Source of the DNA: an uncultured Faecalibacterium sp.
Lineage (GTDB): Bacteria > Bacillota > Clostridia > Oscillospirales > Ruminococcaceae
Assembly (NCBI GenBank): GCA_900765705.1
Contig: CAAFSR010000297.1
Span: 1-16,768 of the forward strand
Direction: 5' to 3'
DNA length: 16,768 nucleotides
A program made the position numbers and the translations under genes. Every line of letters starts with the position of its first letter. The first letter of the stretch is position 1. Shown one piece after another: positions 6,780-14,774 of the stretch. The notes beneath the pieces were generated by a model. It was given only the letters and a program-made list of their open reading frames with translations. It had not been told where the DNA came from and did not search any database.

Positions 6780-8635
6780 AACTCCGCTTTCTATCAAAAC
6801 TAAAACAATTTCGCTGGAGCAAACTGCTGCTGATCTGGCTGGTGTATCTGCTGATTGCCGGCGTGCTTTTTGCAGAGCGCTGCGGCATAAAGTATGCATC
6901 AACCAATTTCAAGATTGATTACCTGAGCCAGACCTCTGTGCTGTCGGCCCAGAACGCGCTGTTTGGCCAGCCGGTCACCAATCTCCTGCTGTATGACAGC
7001 ACCCAAGACAATGTGGCTGAGGCAAAAAAGCAGTTTGATCAGATCCTTCTGGACATGAAAGTCAGTACACAGGCAGTGGATATTTCCAAATCGTCCACCC
7101 GCCTTCCGGACTTTTCCAATTACAAAACGGTTGTGGTGTTAATGCCAAATCTGGATGTACTGGGACAGGATCTGATCACGCTGATGAACTGGGCACAACA
7201 GGGCGGCAGCATCCTGTTTGCTATGGCACCGAGCAAAACCTCCTATTTTGACGTAATTTCTCCGAAACTGGGTGTGCTTTCCTCTTCCTGGAACTATAAA
7301 CTTGCAGAGAGCATCGTTCCTGCGGAGGAATTTATGCTTGGCGGTGGACAGCGCTATGAATTCAGCGACCCGTTTGAGTCCGCTCTGAGTGTCAGCCTCC
7401 GGGAAGAAGCCACGGTGTATGCCCGTACCGGAGACGAAGGCACGCCGCTGGTGTGGAGCGTTTCACTGGGCAGCGGAAGGATCGTGGTAGACAATATCGG
7501 CATTTACGACAAAATCATGCGCGGTATCTATGCGGCATCCTTCAGCTTGCTATGCGATGCCACTGCTTACCCTGTCATTAACGGTTCCGTGTTCTATCTG
7601 GACGATTTTCCTTCTCCTGTTCCCGGCGGTGATGGCACCTATATCCGCAGAGATTACAGCATGAGCATCAGCGACTTTTACAGCAAGGTCTGGTGGCCGG
7701 ATCTGGTGCAGCTGGCGCAGAAATACGGAGTCCGTTTTACCGGTGTCATGATTGAAAACTACGAGGATGACACCGAGGACGAACCGATCCGTCAAAGAGA
7801 TACACAGCAGTTTCGTTATTTTGGAAGCCTTCTGCTGCGGCAGGGCGGCGAGATAGGGTTTCACGGTTACAACCACCAGCCTCTGGTGCTGCCGGATACC
7901 GATTACAAGGGTCTGTATGCCTATCGGCAATGGCCAAGCGAAGAAGCCATCACAGCCGCCATGGAAGAGCTGATCGAATTTCAGCAAACCGTTCTCCCTT
8001 ACACAAATGGCACGGTATATGTTCCGCCCTCCAACATTCTCTCTGCCGTAGGCCGACGGGTGCTTGGCACAAAAGTTCCGCAGATCCGTACCATTGCCAG
8101 CACCTATTTTGAAGATGGCACCGATCTGCCCTATGTACAGGAGTTTGGTGTGGCAGCGGATGGTATCGTGGAGCAGCCTCGTATCGTGTCCGGTGGTATG
8201 GTTGATGATACTTATATGCGCCTTGCAGCTATGAGTGAGTTGAACATGCACTATGTCAGCACCCATTTTATGCACCCGGATGATTTGTTGGATGTAGACC
8301 GCGGTGCAGCAGAAGGCTGGGAAGTGTACAAAGGCGGTCTGGAAGACTATCTGAAGTGGCTCAGCACCTCTTCACCGGATCTTCGCCGTCAGACCGGGAC
8401 CGAGTGTTCCGGCGCCATCCAACGGTACGCGCAGCTGACCGTTGCGCTGGACAGTACCGACACCGCGTGGACCCTGCATCTCGGCAATTTTGTCGATGAA
8501 GCATGGCTTTTCTTCCGTGCCAATGAAGGAACGCCCGGCCGCGTAACAAATGGCGAGCTGACCCATCTGACCGGAGATCTATACTTGCTGAAAGCCACCG
8601 CCGAAACGGTGCACATTGAGCGGAAAGGAGCATGA
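6776..8635 (+). CDS. pelA: PelA-type membrane-anchored polysaccharide deacetylase
   Basis: The 619-residue product has one N-terminal membrane anchor (about 16-33), an extracytoplasmic Rossmann/glutaminase-like region (about 65-260), and a deacetylase domain at about 270-505. Deacetylase motifs are visible: FYLDDFPSP (273-281, aspartates D276/D277), EIGFHGYNH (359-367, metal ligands H363 and H367), VPPSN (416-420) and THFMHPDD (496-503). A beta-rich tail follows at 545-619. This matches the deacetylase part of PelA; the glycoside hydrolase domain found in Pseudomonas PelA is absent. Deacetylase-only PelA is the form known in Gram-positive pel loci such as that of Bacillus cereus. It should remove acetyl groups from exported GalNAc/GlcNAc polymer outside the membrane. 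It overlaps pelE by four bases and is followed by pelF after five. Confidence 0.88.
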   Translation: MKLRFLSKLKQFRWSKLLLIWLVYLLIAGVLFAERCGIKYASTNFKIDYLSQTSVLSAQNALFGQPVTNLLLYDSTQDNVAEAKKQFDQILLDMKVSTQAVDISKSSTRLPDFSNYKTVVVLMPNLDVLGQDLITLMNWAQQGGSILFAMAPSKTSYFDVISPKLGVLSSSWNYKLAESIVPAEEFMLGGGQRYEFSDPFESALSVSLREEATVYARTGDEGTPLVWSVSLGSGRIVVDNIGIYDKIMRGIYAASFSLLCDATAYPVINGSVFYLDDFPSPVPGGDGTYIRRDYSMSISDFYSKVWWPDLVQLAQKYGVRFTGVMIENYEDDTEDEPIRQRDTQQFRYFGSLLLRQGGEIGFHGYNHQPLVLPDTDYKGLYAYRQWPSEEAITAAMEELIEFQQTVLPYTNGTVYVPPSNILSAVGRRVLGTKVPQIRTIASTYFEDGTDLPYVQEFGVAADGIVEQPRIVSGGMVDDTYMRLAAMSELNMHYVSTHFMHPDDLLDVDRGAAEGWEVYKGGLEDYLKWLSTSSPDLRRQTGTECSGAIQRYAQLTVALDSTDTAWTLHLGNFVDEAWLFFRANEGTPGRVTNGELTHLTGDLYLLKATAETVHIERKGA

Positions 8636-8640
8636 GCTGA

Positions 8641-10056
8641 ATGCGGATCTGTCTGATTCTGGAAGGCTCCTACCCTTATGTGCATGGCGGTGTTTCCACA
8701 TGGATGCACGCCTATATTCAGGCCATGCAGGAGCACGAGTTTGTGCTGTGGGTCATTGGCGCAAAAGCGGAAGGACGCGGTAAATTCGTCTACGACCTTC
8801 CATCCAATGTTGTTGAGGTGGAAGAAATATTTCTGGACGATGCCTTACGCCTGCACGGAGAACATCTGCCCGTTTTGTTTACCGAAGAAGAGCGTACTGC
8901 CTTGCGGGAATTGCTGCGGCTCGGAACGCCGGACTGGGACGTGCTGTTCCGGCTGTTTCAGCAGAAAAAGGCGCATCCTCTCTCCTTTTTGCAGAGCCGG
9001 GAGTTTATGAAGCTGTTTACCGATATCTGCCTGAAGGAATACCCTTATATCCCCTATGCTGATGCCTTTCACACCATGCGCTCCATGCTGTTGCCGGTGT
9101 TATACCTGCTGACCGGACGCGTGCCAAAAGCGCAGATCTACCATGCGATCTCCACCGGATACGGCGGGCTTTTGGCCTGTCTGGGCGGCAGCATGAACCA
9201 TGCGCCGGTGCTTCTGACGGAGCACGGCATCTATACGCGCGAGCGCGAAGAAGAGATCATCCGTGCCGACTGGGTCGTTCCCTCTTTCAAAAGCCGTTGG
9301 ATCCGCTTCTTTTATATGTTGTCCGAGGATATCTACCGCAGAGCGTTCCGGGTAAGCAGTCTGTTCTATAACGCCCGACGCACTCAGATCGAAATGGGCT
9401 GCGATAGCAGCAAATGCATCGTTATTCCAAACGGCGTGCAGTATCAGCGCTTTTGTGACATTCCGCTCAAGCCTGAGGACGGTTGGGTGGATATTGGCGC
9501 TGTAGTACGTCTGGCCCCCATCAAGGATATCAAAACCATGATCTACGCATTCTTTGAGCTTTCCTCCCGGGTTCCGCAGGTTCGCCTGCACATCATGGGC
9601 GGCGTGGACGATGAGGACTATGCGCAGGAGTGCTATACTCTGGTGAAGCAGCTCCGGCTGGACAATCTGATCTTTACCGGCCGCGTGGACGTGGTGCAGT
9701 ACATGCAAAAGCTGGACTTTACCATCCTGACCAGTATCTCGGAGGGTCAGCCGCTTTCTGTACTGGAATCCATGGCCGCACGCCGCCCCTGCGTGACGAC
9801 TGAAGTGGGCTGTTGTCGAGAACTGCTGGAAGGCGCGCCCGGCGATGATCTGGGCGTGGCCGGGTACTGTGTGCCGCCCATGTATCGGCAGGGTCTGGCG
9901 GATGCCATGGAGCGGATGTGTGCCAGCCGTACCCGCCGGGAAGAAATGGGGCGCATCGGTCAGCAGCGCGTAGACCGATATTTTCATCATGAGCAAATGT
10001 TAGACAACTATCGGAAGATGTACCGGGAAACTGCGGAGCATTTTCATTTGGAGTAA
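8641..10056 (+). CDS. pelF: PelF glycosyltransferase (GT4, DUF3492 N-terminus)
   Basis: The 471-residue protein starts with the PelF signature MRICLILEGSYPYVHGGVST, where GGV at 16-18 forms the donor-side loop, followed by the DUF3492-type N-terminal half. The C-terminal GT-B half shows VIPNGV (261-266), RLAPIKD (290-296, with basic residues R290 and K295) and the GT4 motif E-x7-E (SEGQPLSVLE, E368 and E376). PelF is the cytoplasmic enzyme that polymerises Pel from UDP-activated amino sugars. AAAGGAG lies 10 bases before the ATG. It sits 5 bases after pelA and 3 bases before pelG. All catalytic motifs are present and the length is typical of the family. Confidence 0.95.
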   Translation: MRICLILEGSYPYVHGGVSTWMHAYIQAMQEHEFVLWVIGAKAEGRGKFVYDLPSNVVEVEEIFLDDALRLHGEHLPVLFTEEERTALRELLRLGTPDWDVLFRLFQQKKAHPLSFLQSREFMKLFTDICLKEYPYIPYADAFHTMRSMLLPVLYLLTGRVPKAQIYHAISTGYGGLLACLGGSMNHAPVLLTEHGIYTREREEEIIRADWVVPSFKSRWIRFFYMLSEDIYRRAFRVSSLFYNARRTQIEMGCDSSKCIVIPNGVQYQRFCDIPLKPEDGWVDIGAVVRLAPIKDIKTMIYAFFELSSRVPQVRLHIMGGVDDEDYAQECYTLVKQLRLDNLIFTGRVDVVQYMQKLDFTILTSISEGQPLSVLESMAARRPCVTTEVGCCRELLEGAPGDDLGVAGYCVPPMYRQGLADAMERMCASRTRREEMGRIGQQRVDRYFHHEQMLDNYRKMYRETAEHFHLE

Positions 10057-10059
10057 CAG

Positions 10060-11517
10060 ATGGCAGGAATCGGATTTGAATTAAAAAAGTTATTTCGGCG
10101 CAAGGGTCTGTTTGCATGGCTGCGCGCCTACGGCTATGCCGGCATCATCTGCACCGGACCGATGCTGCTGTGCAGCTGGGCCGGGGCCGAGCGCTCCCAG
10201 CAGGACCTGCTGGTGTGTATGGTCACCTATACGCTGCTGTCCTCGCTGACTGTCACCAGCTTTTTCTCCATGCCTGTGACCCGTTATCTGGCCGATATGC
10301 TGTACGAAGAACGCGAGGATGCAATTCTCCCCTCTTTCTGGGGGTCCAGCGTCCTGATGCTGCTGATCGGCTGCATCCTGTACGGCATCTTTCTGTTGTT
10401 CTCCGGCGCAACGCTCCTGCAGGGACTGTTATGTTTATGGCTTTTTGCCGAGATGATCCTGAACTGGAACGGCATGAGCTACCTGACCGCCATCAAGGAT
10501 TACCGGGGCATCCTGTGCTCTTTTCTGGCGGCGATCGCGCTGTCCTTCGGGCTGGGGTATCTGCTGGTTTTTGTTCTAGGTGCTCCTGTACTGGAAGGGA
10601 TGCTGTTTTCCGTTACGATGGGGTATGGCCTGATGATGGTGTGGGATGTGGTGCTGCTCTACCGCTATTTTCCGCAAAGCGATGACAGCCCATGGACCTT
10701 TCTGCGCTGGGTCGATCGGTTTCTGCCTCTGGCGTTTACCGGCCTGTGCACAAACCTTGGCCTGTTCTCCCATCTGGTCCTGTATTGGTCCGGGCCGATC
10801 GGCGTGCAGGTAAAGGGCCTGTTTTACGGTGCACCTTACTACGACGTTCCGGCTCTAATCGCCTTTTTAAGCATCCTGATCACCAGCATCAACTTTGTGG
10901 TGTCCGTAGAGGTAAACTTCTATCCGAAATACCGGGATTATTACAGCCTGTTCAATGATGGCGGTGTTGTAGGCGATATCGTTACAGCTGAAGAAGAAAT
11001 GCTGGCGGTGCTCAACCGGGAGCTTCGCTTCACTGCCCTCAAGCAGCTGTTCTGTACGGCAGGGGTCATTTCACTGGCGAGCACGCTGCTGGATCTTTTG
11101 CCGCTTGGCTTCAATGATCTGATGCACGGCTATTTCCGGACATTGTGCGTGGGATACGGCTTATACGCCGTTGGCAATACGGTGCTGATGATCCTGCTTT
11201 ACTTTACAGATTACCTGGGTGCTGTTCTGTCGGCAGCTGTGTTTGCGGCCAGCACCACTGCCTTTACCCTGCTGTCGTTGCTCTTCAGCACAGCATTTTA
11301 TGGGTTCGGATTTCTGGCAGGCGCAGCGCTGTTTTATCTGGTTGCTCTGTTCCGTCTGGATGCCTTTACCGCCAACCTGCCCTATCGGGTATTGGGGCAG
11401 CAGCCTATCGTAGCCGAAACCAAAGAACATCTTTTTACACGCCTTGGCATTTTTCTTGAAAAACAGGATGCCAAAAACAGCAAGGCAGACCATCAGGAGG
11501 GAAGATCGATCACATGA
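10060..11517 (+). CDS. pelG: PelG polytopic membrane export protein
   Basis: The N-terminus MAGIGFELKKLF is the hallmark of PelG. The 485-residue chain holds about twelve hydrophobic segments from residue 22 to about 450, with a charged loop near 300 (PKYRDYYSLF). PelG resembles MOP/flippase-type transporters and is thought to move the growing Pel polymer across the cytoplasmic membrane together with PelD, PelE and PelF. The ATG has TTGGAG 8 bases upstream. The soluble tail (from about 455) ends in a TGA that overlaps the next gene start as ATGA, so the CotH-like gene is translationally coupled directly to pelG. Confidence 0.95.
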   Translation: MAGIGFELKKLFRRKGLFAWLRAYGYAGIICTGPMLLCSWAGAERSQQDLLVCMVTYTLLSSLTVTSFFSMPVTRYLADMLYEEREDAILPSFWGSSVLMLLIGCILYGIFLLFSGATLLQGLLCLWLFAEMILNWNGMSYLTAIKDYRGILCSFLAAIALSFGLGYLLVFVLGAPVLEGMLFSVTMGYGLMMVWDVVLLYRYFPQSDDSPWTFLRWVDRFLPLAFTGLCTNLGLFSHLVLYWSGPIGVQVKGLFYGAPYYDVPALIAFLSILITSINFVVSVEVNFYPKYRDYYSLFNDGGVVGDIVTAEEEMLAVLNRELRFTALKQLFCTAGVISLASTLLDLLPLGFNDLMHGYFRTLCVGYGLYAVGNTVLMILLYFTDYLGAVLSAAVFAASTTAFTLLSLLFSTAFYGFGFLAGAALFYLVALFRLDAFTANLPYRVLGQQPIVAETKEHLFTRLGIFLEKQDAKNSKADHQEGRSIT

Positions 11518-13313
11518 ATGAGGAGTTTCTGATTTCGCGCCGCAGGATGCTGGGGCTGAGCGTTGCGCTGGCCGGTCTGTGCGCAGGCTGCGCAGTTTTA
11601 CCTGTGGAAAGCGACAGCGCCGGATCCGCTGCCGCCAGTGCAGAAAGCAACCTGCCCATTGAAAAGGCTCCCGCATCTGAAATCAACAGTGTCCACCTGC
11701 GCGACAACGCAGAGCTGTACAACGTCTACGATGACAGCGGCATTGTAACGATGTACCTTACCGTGAGCCGCGGCAATGACAGCGAAAATACAAACCACAG
11801 CTGGGCAGAGATCAACCATTATTCCGCTTACGACTACACGGCGATGGGCGTAGCACGCTATCAGGTGAATGGTCTTTTGCAGGTGGGCGATGAAAACGGC
11901 CCCCTTGCCGGCGAAGTTGGTTACGATACGCTTGCCCCAAACGCCACGGTACAAATACGCGGTCAGACTTCCAGTAAAAATGCGCAGAAAAATTATAAAG
12001 TAAAGCTCAAGAAAAACAAGGGCAGCTGGCGAGGCCAGCGCACTATTGCACTGAATAAGCATCAGGGTGAAGGACTGCGCTTCCGTAACAAAATGGCCTA
12101 TGACCTTATTAAAGGCATCGACCAGATGATGGGATTGCGCACCCAGTTCGTTCATCTTTATGTGAAGGATCTGACCGATAGCGCCAGCGGTGTTTTTGAG
12201 GATTATGGTTTGTACACGCAGGTAGAACAGCTGAATAAAACAGCCCTTAAGGCGCACGGTGTGGATCCGAACGGACAACTGTATAAAATCAATTCTTTTG
12301 AGTTTTACAGGCATGAAGATGTCATTCGTCTTACAACAGACCCAGCGTATGACCAAACCGCGTTCGAAAAGCTCTTAGAGATAAAAGGAAACAGCGACCA
12401 TTCCAAACTGATCAAAATGCTGGATGTTCTCAATGATGAATCTTCTTCTATGGATGATGCGCTATTTGCAACATACTTTGATAAAGAAAATATCGCATAT
12501 TGGATGGCATTTCAGTTGTTGACCGGCAATACAGACACCCAAAATCGCAACGTCTACTTGTACAGCCCTCAAAACTCCAGCAAATGGTACTTGTGGGACT
12601 GGGACAATGACGGTATGCTCCGCCGCCGGGAACGTGAGATCATTAACTTCTCCGACTCTGAAAGTTGGGAACGTGGTGTAAGCAATTACTGGGGCAATAT
12701 TTTGTTCCGCCGTTGTCTGCAAACGCAAAGTTACCGCGATCTGCTGGATACCGCCATGAAGGAGCTTTATGCTTACATGAATGAGGAACGCATTCAGTCC
12801 ATGCTGGAGCATTACCGAAGCGTAACGGAAAAATATGTCTGGCAGATGCCGGACCGAATGAACGTTCCCATCACACATGACGAATACGAAGAGGTCCTGA
12901 AAAGTATCTGGCCGGAAATTGATGAAAATTATAATTACTATTGGGAGAGCTACCGCAAACCCATGCCATTTTATATTGGCAGGCCGCAGGTGGTAAACGG
13001 CTCCCTTCTGCTGAACTGGGATCCCTCTTATAACTTCGAGATCGAAAACATTTACTATACTGTTGAGCTTGCAAAGGATTATCTGTTTACGACTACGTTC
13101 TTTCGGCAGGAGAATCTGATCATGCCAGAGCTTACCATGGATACGCTCCCGGCCGGGCAGTATTTTTTGCGCGTAAGAGCGACCAATGCCTCTGGTTATA
13201 CGCAGGATGCCTTCGACTACTATGTTACCGAAGCAGGCAAGCATTATGGCATGATCTGCTTCTATGTCCAGCCAGACGGCAGCATTACGGAGGACACCTA
13301 TGAAGATGTCTAA
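11514..13313 (+). CDS. CotH-family kinase, exported lipoprotein-like, with C-terminal Fn3-like domain
   Basis: The 599-residue protein starts with a signal peptide: SRRRML (8-13) followed by a hydrophobic core and LCAGC with C26 as a possible lipidation site. The twin arginine is Tat-like. The mature N-terminus is low-complexity Ser/Ala. The CotH domain covers about 60-440: IRGQTSSKNAQKNYKVKLKK (148-167), LNKHQGEGLRFRNKMAYDLI (180-199), YGLYTQVEQLN (231-241), NTDTQNRN (339-346), then WDWDND at 361-366, which carries the aspartates expected for metal binding and catalysis. A beta-sandwich of Fn3 type lies at about 485-572. CotH proteins are atypical kinases; the Bacillus one phosphorylates spore coat proteins. 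Here the context is a cell-surface polymer, so the substrate may be extracytoplasmic, but this is inferred. The gene overlaps pelG by four and the VTC gene by fourteen bases. Confidence 0.9.
   Translation: MNEEFLISRRRMLGLSVALAGLCAGCAVLPVESDSAGSAAASAESNLPIEKAPASEINSVHLRDNAELYNVYDDSGIVTMYLTVSRGNDSENTNHSWAEINHYSAYDYTAMGVARYQVNGLLQVGDENGPLAGEVGYDTLAPNATVQIRGQTSSKNAQKNYKVKLKKNKGSWRGQRTIALNKHQGEGLRFRNKMAYDLIKGIDQMMGLRTQFVHLYVKDLTDSASGVFEDYGLYTQVEQLNKTALKAHGVDPNGQLYKINSFEFYRHEDVIRLTTDPAYDQTAFEKLLEIKGNSDHSKLIKMLDVLNDESSSMDDALFATYFDKENIAYWMAFQLLTGNTDTQNRNVYLYSPQNSSKWYLWDWDNDGMLRRREREIINFSDSESWERGVSNYWGNILFRRCLQTQSYRDLLDTAMKELYAYMNEERIQSMLEHYRSVTEKYVWQMPDRMNVPITHDEYEEVLKSIWPEIDENYNYYWESYRKPMPFYIGRPQVVNGSLLLNWDPSYNFEIENIYYTVELAKDYLFTTTFFRQENLIMPELTMDTLPAGQYFLRVRATNASGYTQDAFDYYVTEAGKHYGMICFYVQPDGSITEDTYEDV
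13289..13293 (+). promoter_or_regulatory. Shine-Dalgarno that fixes the VTC-gene start
   Basis: GGAGG is 6 bases upstream of ATG 13300. The frame extends upstream to an ATG at 13264, but that start lies inside the CotH coding region without a comparable site, so 13300 is chosen. Confidence 0.8.
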
Positions 13314-14082
13314 GCCTCGGATATCGATGCTGTATCATCAGTTATTGTCCCCTCCACGATGCACCGGTACGGAGCACTATCGTCATGAACTAAAATATCT
13401 CATCTCATGGGCCGACAAGGCCGAGCTGACCGCGCGGATGTCCCCTGTCCTCAAACCGGATCCCCATGCAACGAACGGCGGCTACTTCATTCGCAGCTTA
13501 TATTTTGACGATTACTGGAACACCGCTTATGAAGAAAAGGATGCCGGCGTGCTGCTGCGCAAGAAATACCGCATCCGCATTTATAACTGCAGCGACCGCA
13601 GCATCAAGCTGGAGCGAAAGAAAAAATTTGGCAGTTATATCTATAAAGAAGCCGCGCCTTTGACCCACGCAGAGTTTGATTCCATTCTCGCCGGGGACTA
13701 TGATTTTCTCCTGCATAGCCGTTACCGCCTGTGTCAGGAGTTCTATACCGAGTGTATCTGTAACATGCTGCGTCCCCGTGTTATTGTAGACTACGACCGC
13801 GAGCCATGGATCATGGATGCCGGTACGGTACGCGTCACCTTTGATATGGATGTGCGCGCCGCCGTTGGCAGCTGGGATATCTTCGACTCCACGCTTCCTG
13901 CACTTCCGGTGCTGGAACCGGGTAAGCTGGTAATGGAAGTAAAATTTACAGAATATCTGCCCCAGATCGTCCGGAATCTTCTGCCGCCCCGTGCGCAGGA
14001 GCTTACGGCTGTATCGAAATATGTCCTCTGTTGTGACAAAACCGCCTATATGAACGGATTTGCATACTGGCAGGAGACCTGA
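13300..14082 (+). CDS. VTC-domain protein (polyphosphate polymerase-like)
   Basis: The 260-residue product is a single VTC domain of the triphosphate tunnel metalloenzyme class. The alternating charged strands that line the tunnel are all visible: RHELKY (28-33), RSLYFDD (65-71), RKKYRIRIY (87-95), KLERKKK (103-109), RVIVDYDRE (160-168), VRVTFDMDVR (177-186), VMEVKF (211-216) and SKY (239-241). Yeast Vtc4 uses this fold to make polyphosphate from ATP. The bacterial single-domain proteins are annotated the same way, but their reaction is not well proven. No membrane segment is seen, so it is cytoplasmic or held at the membrane by the next protein. It overlaps the CotH gene by fourteen bases. 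VTC, DUF4956 and CotH genes often neighbour one another, which supports joint function. Confidence 0.9.
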   Translation: MKMSKPRISMLYHQLLSPPRCTGTEHYRHELKYLISWADKAELTARMSPVLKPDPHATNGGYFIRSLYFDDYWNTAYEEKDAGVLLRKKYRIRIYNCSDRSIKLERKKKFGSYIYKEAAPLTHAEFDSILAGDYDFLLHSRYRLCQEFYTECICNMLRPRVIVDYDREPWIMDAGTVRVTFDMDVRAAVGSWDIFDSTLPALPVLEPGKLVMEVKFTEYLPQIVRNLLPPRAQELTAVSKYVLCCDKTAYMNGFAYWQET

Positions 14083-14090
14083 GCCCTATA

Positions 14091-14104
14091 GAAAGGAACC
14101 TTTC
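14091..14104 (+). promoter_or_regulatory. Ribosome binding site buried in a small hairpin
   Basis: GAAAGGAACCTTTC is a perfect inverted repeat (GAAAG and CTTTC around a GAAC loop) that contains the AAAGGAA ribosome binding site of the DUF4956 gene, 10 bases before ATG 14109. Folding would hide the site and could tune translation. This is also the widest gap between genes in the operon (26 bases). Confidence 0.4.
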
Positions 14105-14108
14105 GCCC

Positions 14109-14774
14109 ATGAGCACAAAAGACTTTATCAAAAAATCCGTCCTGAACGCCTTTACCCAATACGATGCTCCCAAGCTGGCGCTTGCCCTGCTGACTGCACT
14201 GGCATTGGGGATCCTCATCTATCTTGTCTATCGGCAGTTTTATACCGGCGTTGTATATTCCCGCAGCTTTGCTGTCACATTGGTTGGTATGTGTGTGCTG
14301 ACCTGCATGGTAACGCTGGCCATCAGTACCAACGTTGTCATCTCCCTTGGTATGGTCGGTGCGTTGTCTATCGTCCGCTTCCGTACTGCTGTCAAAGACC
14401 CTCTGGATTTATTGTACCTGTTCTGGTCGATCACTACCGGCATTACAGCCGGTGCCGGTATGTACGCATTGGGCCTTGTAACAGCCGTTGTCATGATCGG
14501 GATGATCCTCTTTTTCTACCACTGGCAGGCCAAAGGCAGAGTGTACATTGCTGTCATTCACTATCTTGGTACAGACGCAGAAGACGATATCGTTCGTGCC
14601 TTTGGCCGCTGCAAATATGTGGTAAAGTCCAAGACCATGCGCAAGGATAGCACCGAAATGGCAGTAGAGGTATTCAGCAAAGACCCGAGTCTGGAATTTA
14701 CAGATCGCCTACGCGCCGTAAATGGCGTACAGGATGTTACTCTGATCCAATATAATGGCGAATACCATGGATAA
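14109..14774 (+). CDS. DUF4956 membrane protein
   Basis: The 221-residue protein has about four membrane segments between residues 22 and 138 and a soluble C-terminal alpha/beta domain (about 145-217) that looks ferredoxin-like (VYIAVIHYL, TEMAVEVFS, GVQDVTLIQYN). The conserved DUF4956 signature GALSIVRFRTAVKDP is at 84-98 and lies between membrane segments, carrying two arginines and a lysine suited to an anionic ligand. The family has no settled function. It regularly neighbours VTC-domain and CotH genes, as here, so a role in membrane handling of phosphate or polyphosphate is a reasonable guess. The start is set by AAAGGAA 10 bases upstream. It overlaps the next gene by 20 bases if that gene starts at 14755. 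Confidence 0.88.
   Translation: MSTKDFIKKSVLNAFTQYDAPKLALALLTALALGILIYLVYRQFYTGVVYSRSFAVTLVGMCVLTCMVTLAISTNVVISLGMVGALSIVRFRTAVKDPLDLLYLFWSITTGITAGAGMYALGLVTAVVMIGMILFFYHWQAKGRVYIAVIHYLGTDAEDDIVRAFGRCKYVVKSKTMRKDSTEMAVEVFSKDPSLEFTDRLRAVNGVQDVTLIQYNGEYHG

Noticed and set aside
10116..10685. Plus-strand frame of 189 codons inside pelG in another frame
   Set aside because: The translation is rich in Arg/Gly/Cys without domain features; the PelG frame is clear in the same DNA.
14060..14650. Plus-strand frame of 196 codons overlapping the VTC gene end and DUF4956
   Set aside because: It is out of frame with DUF4956, which has the signature motif and membrane helices; the alternative translation is Cys/Arg-rich noise.
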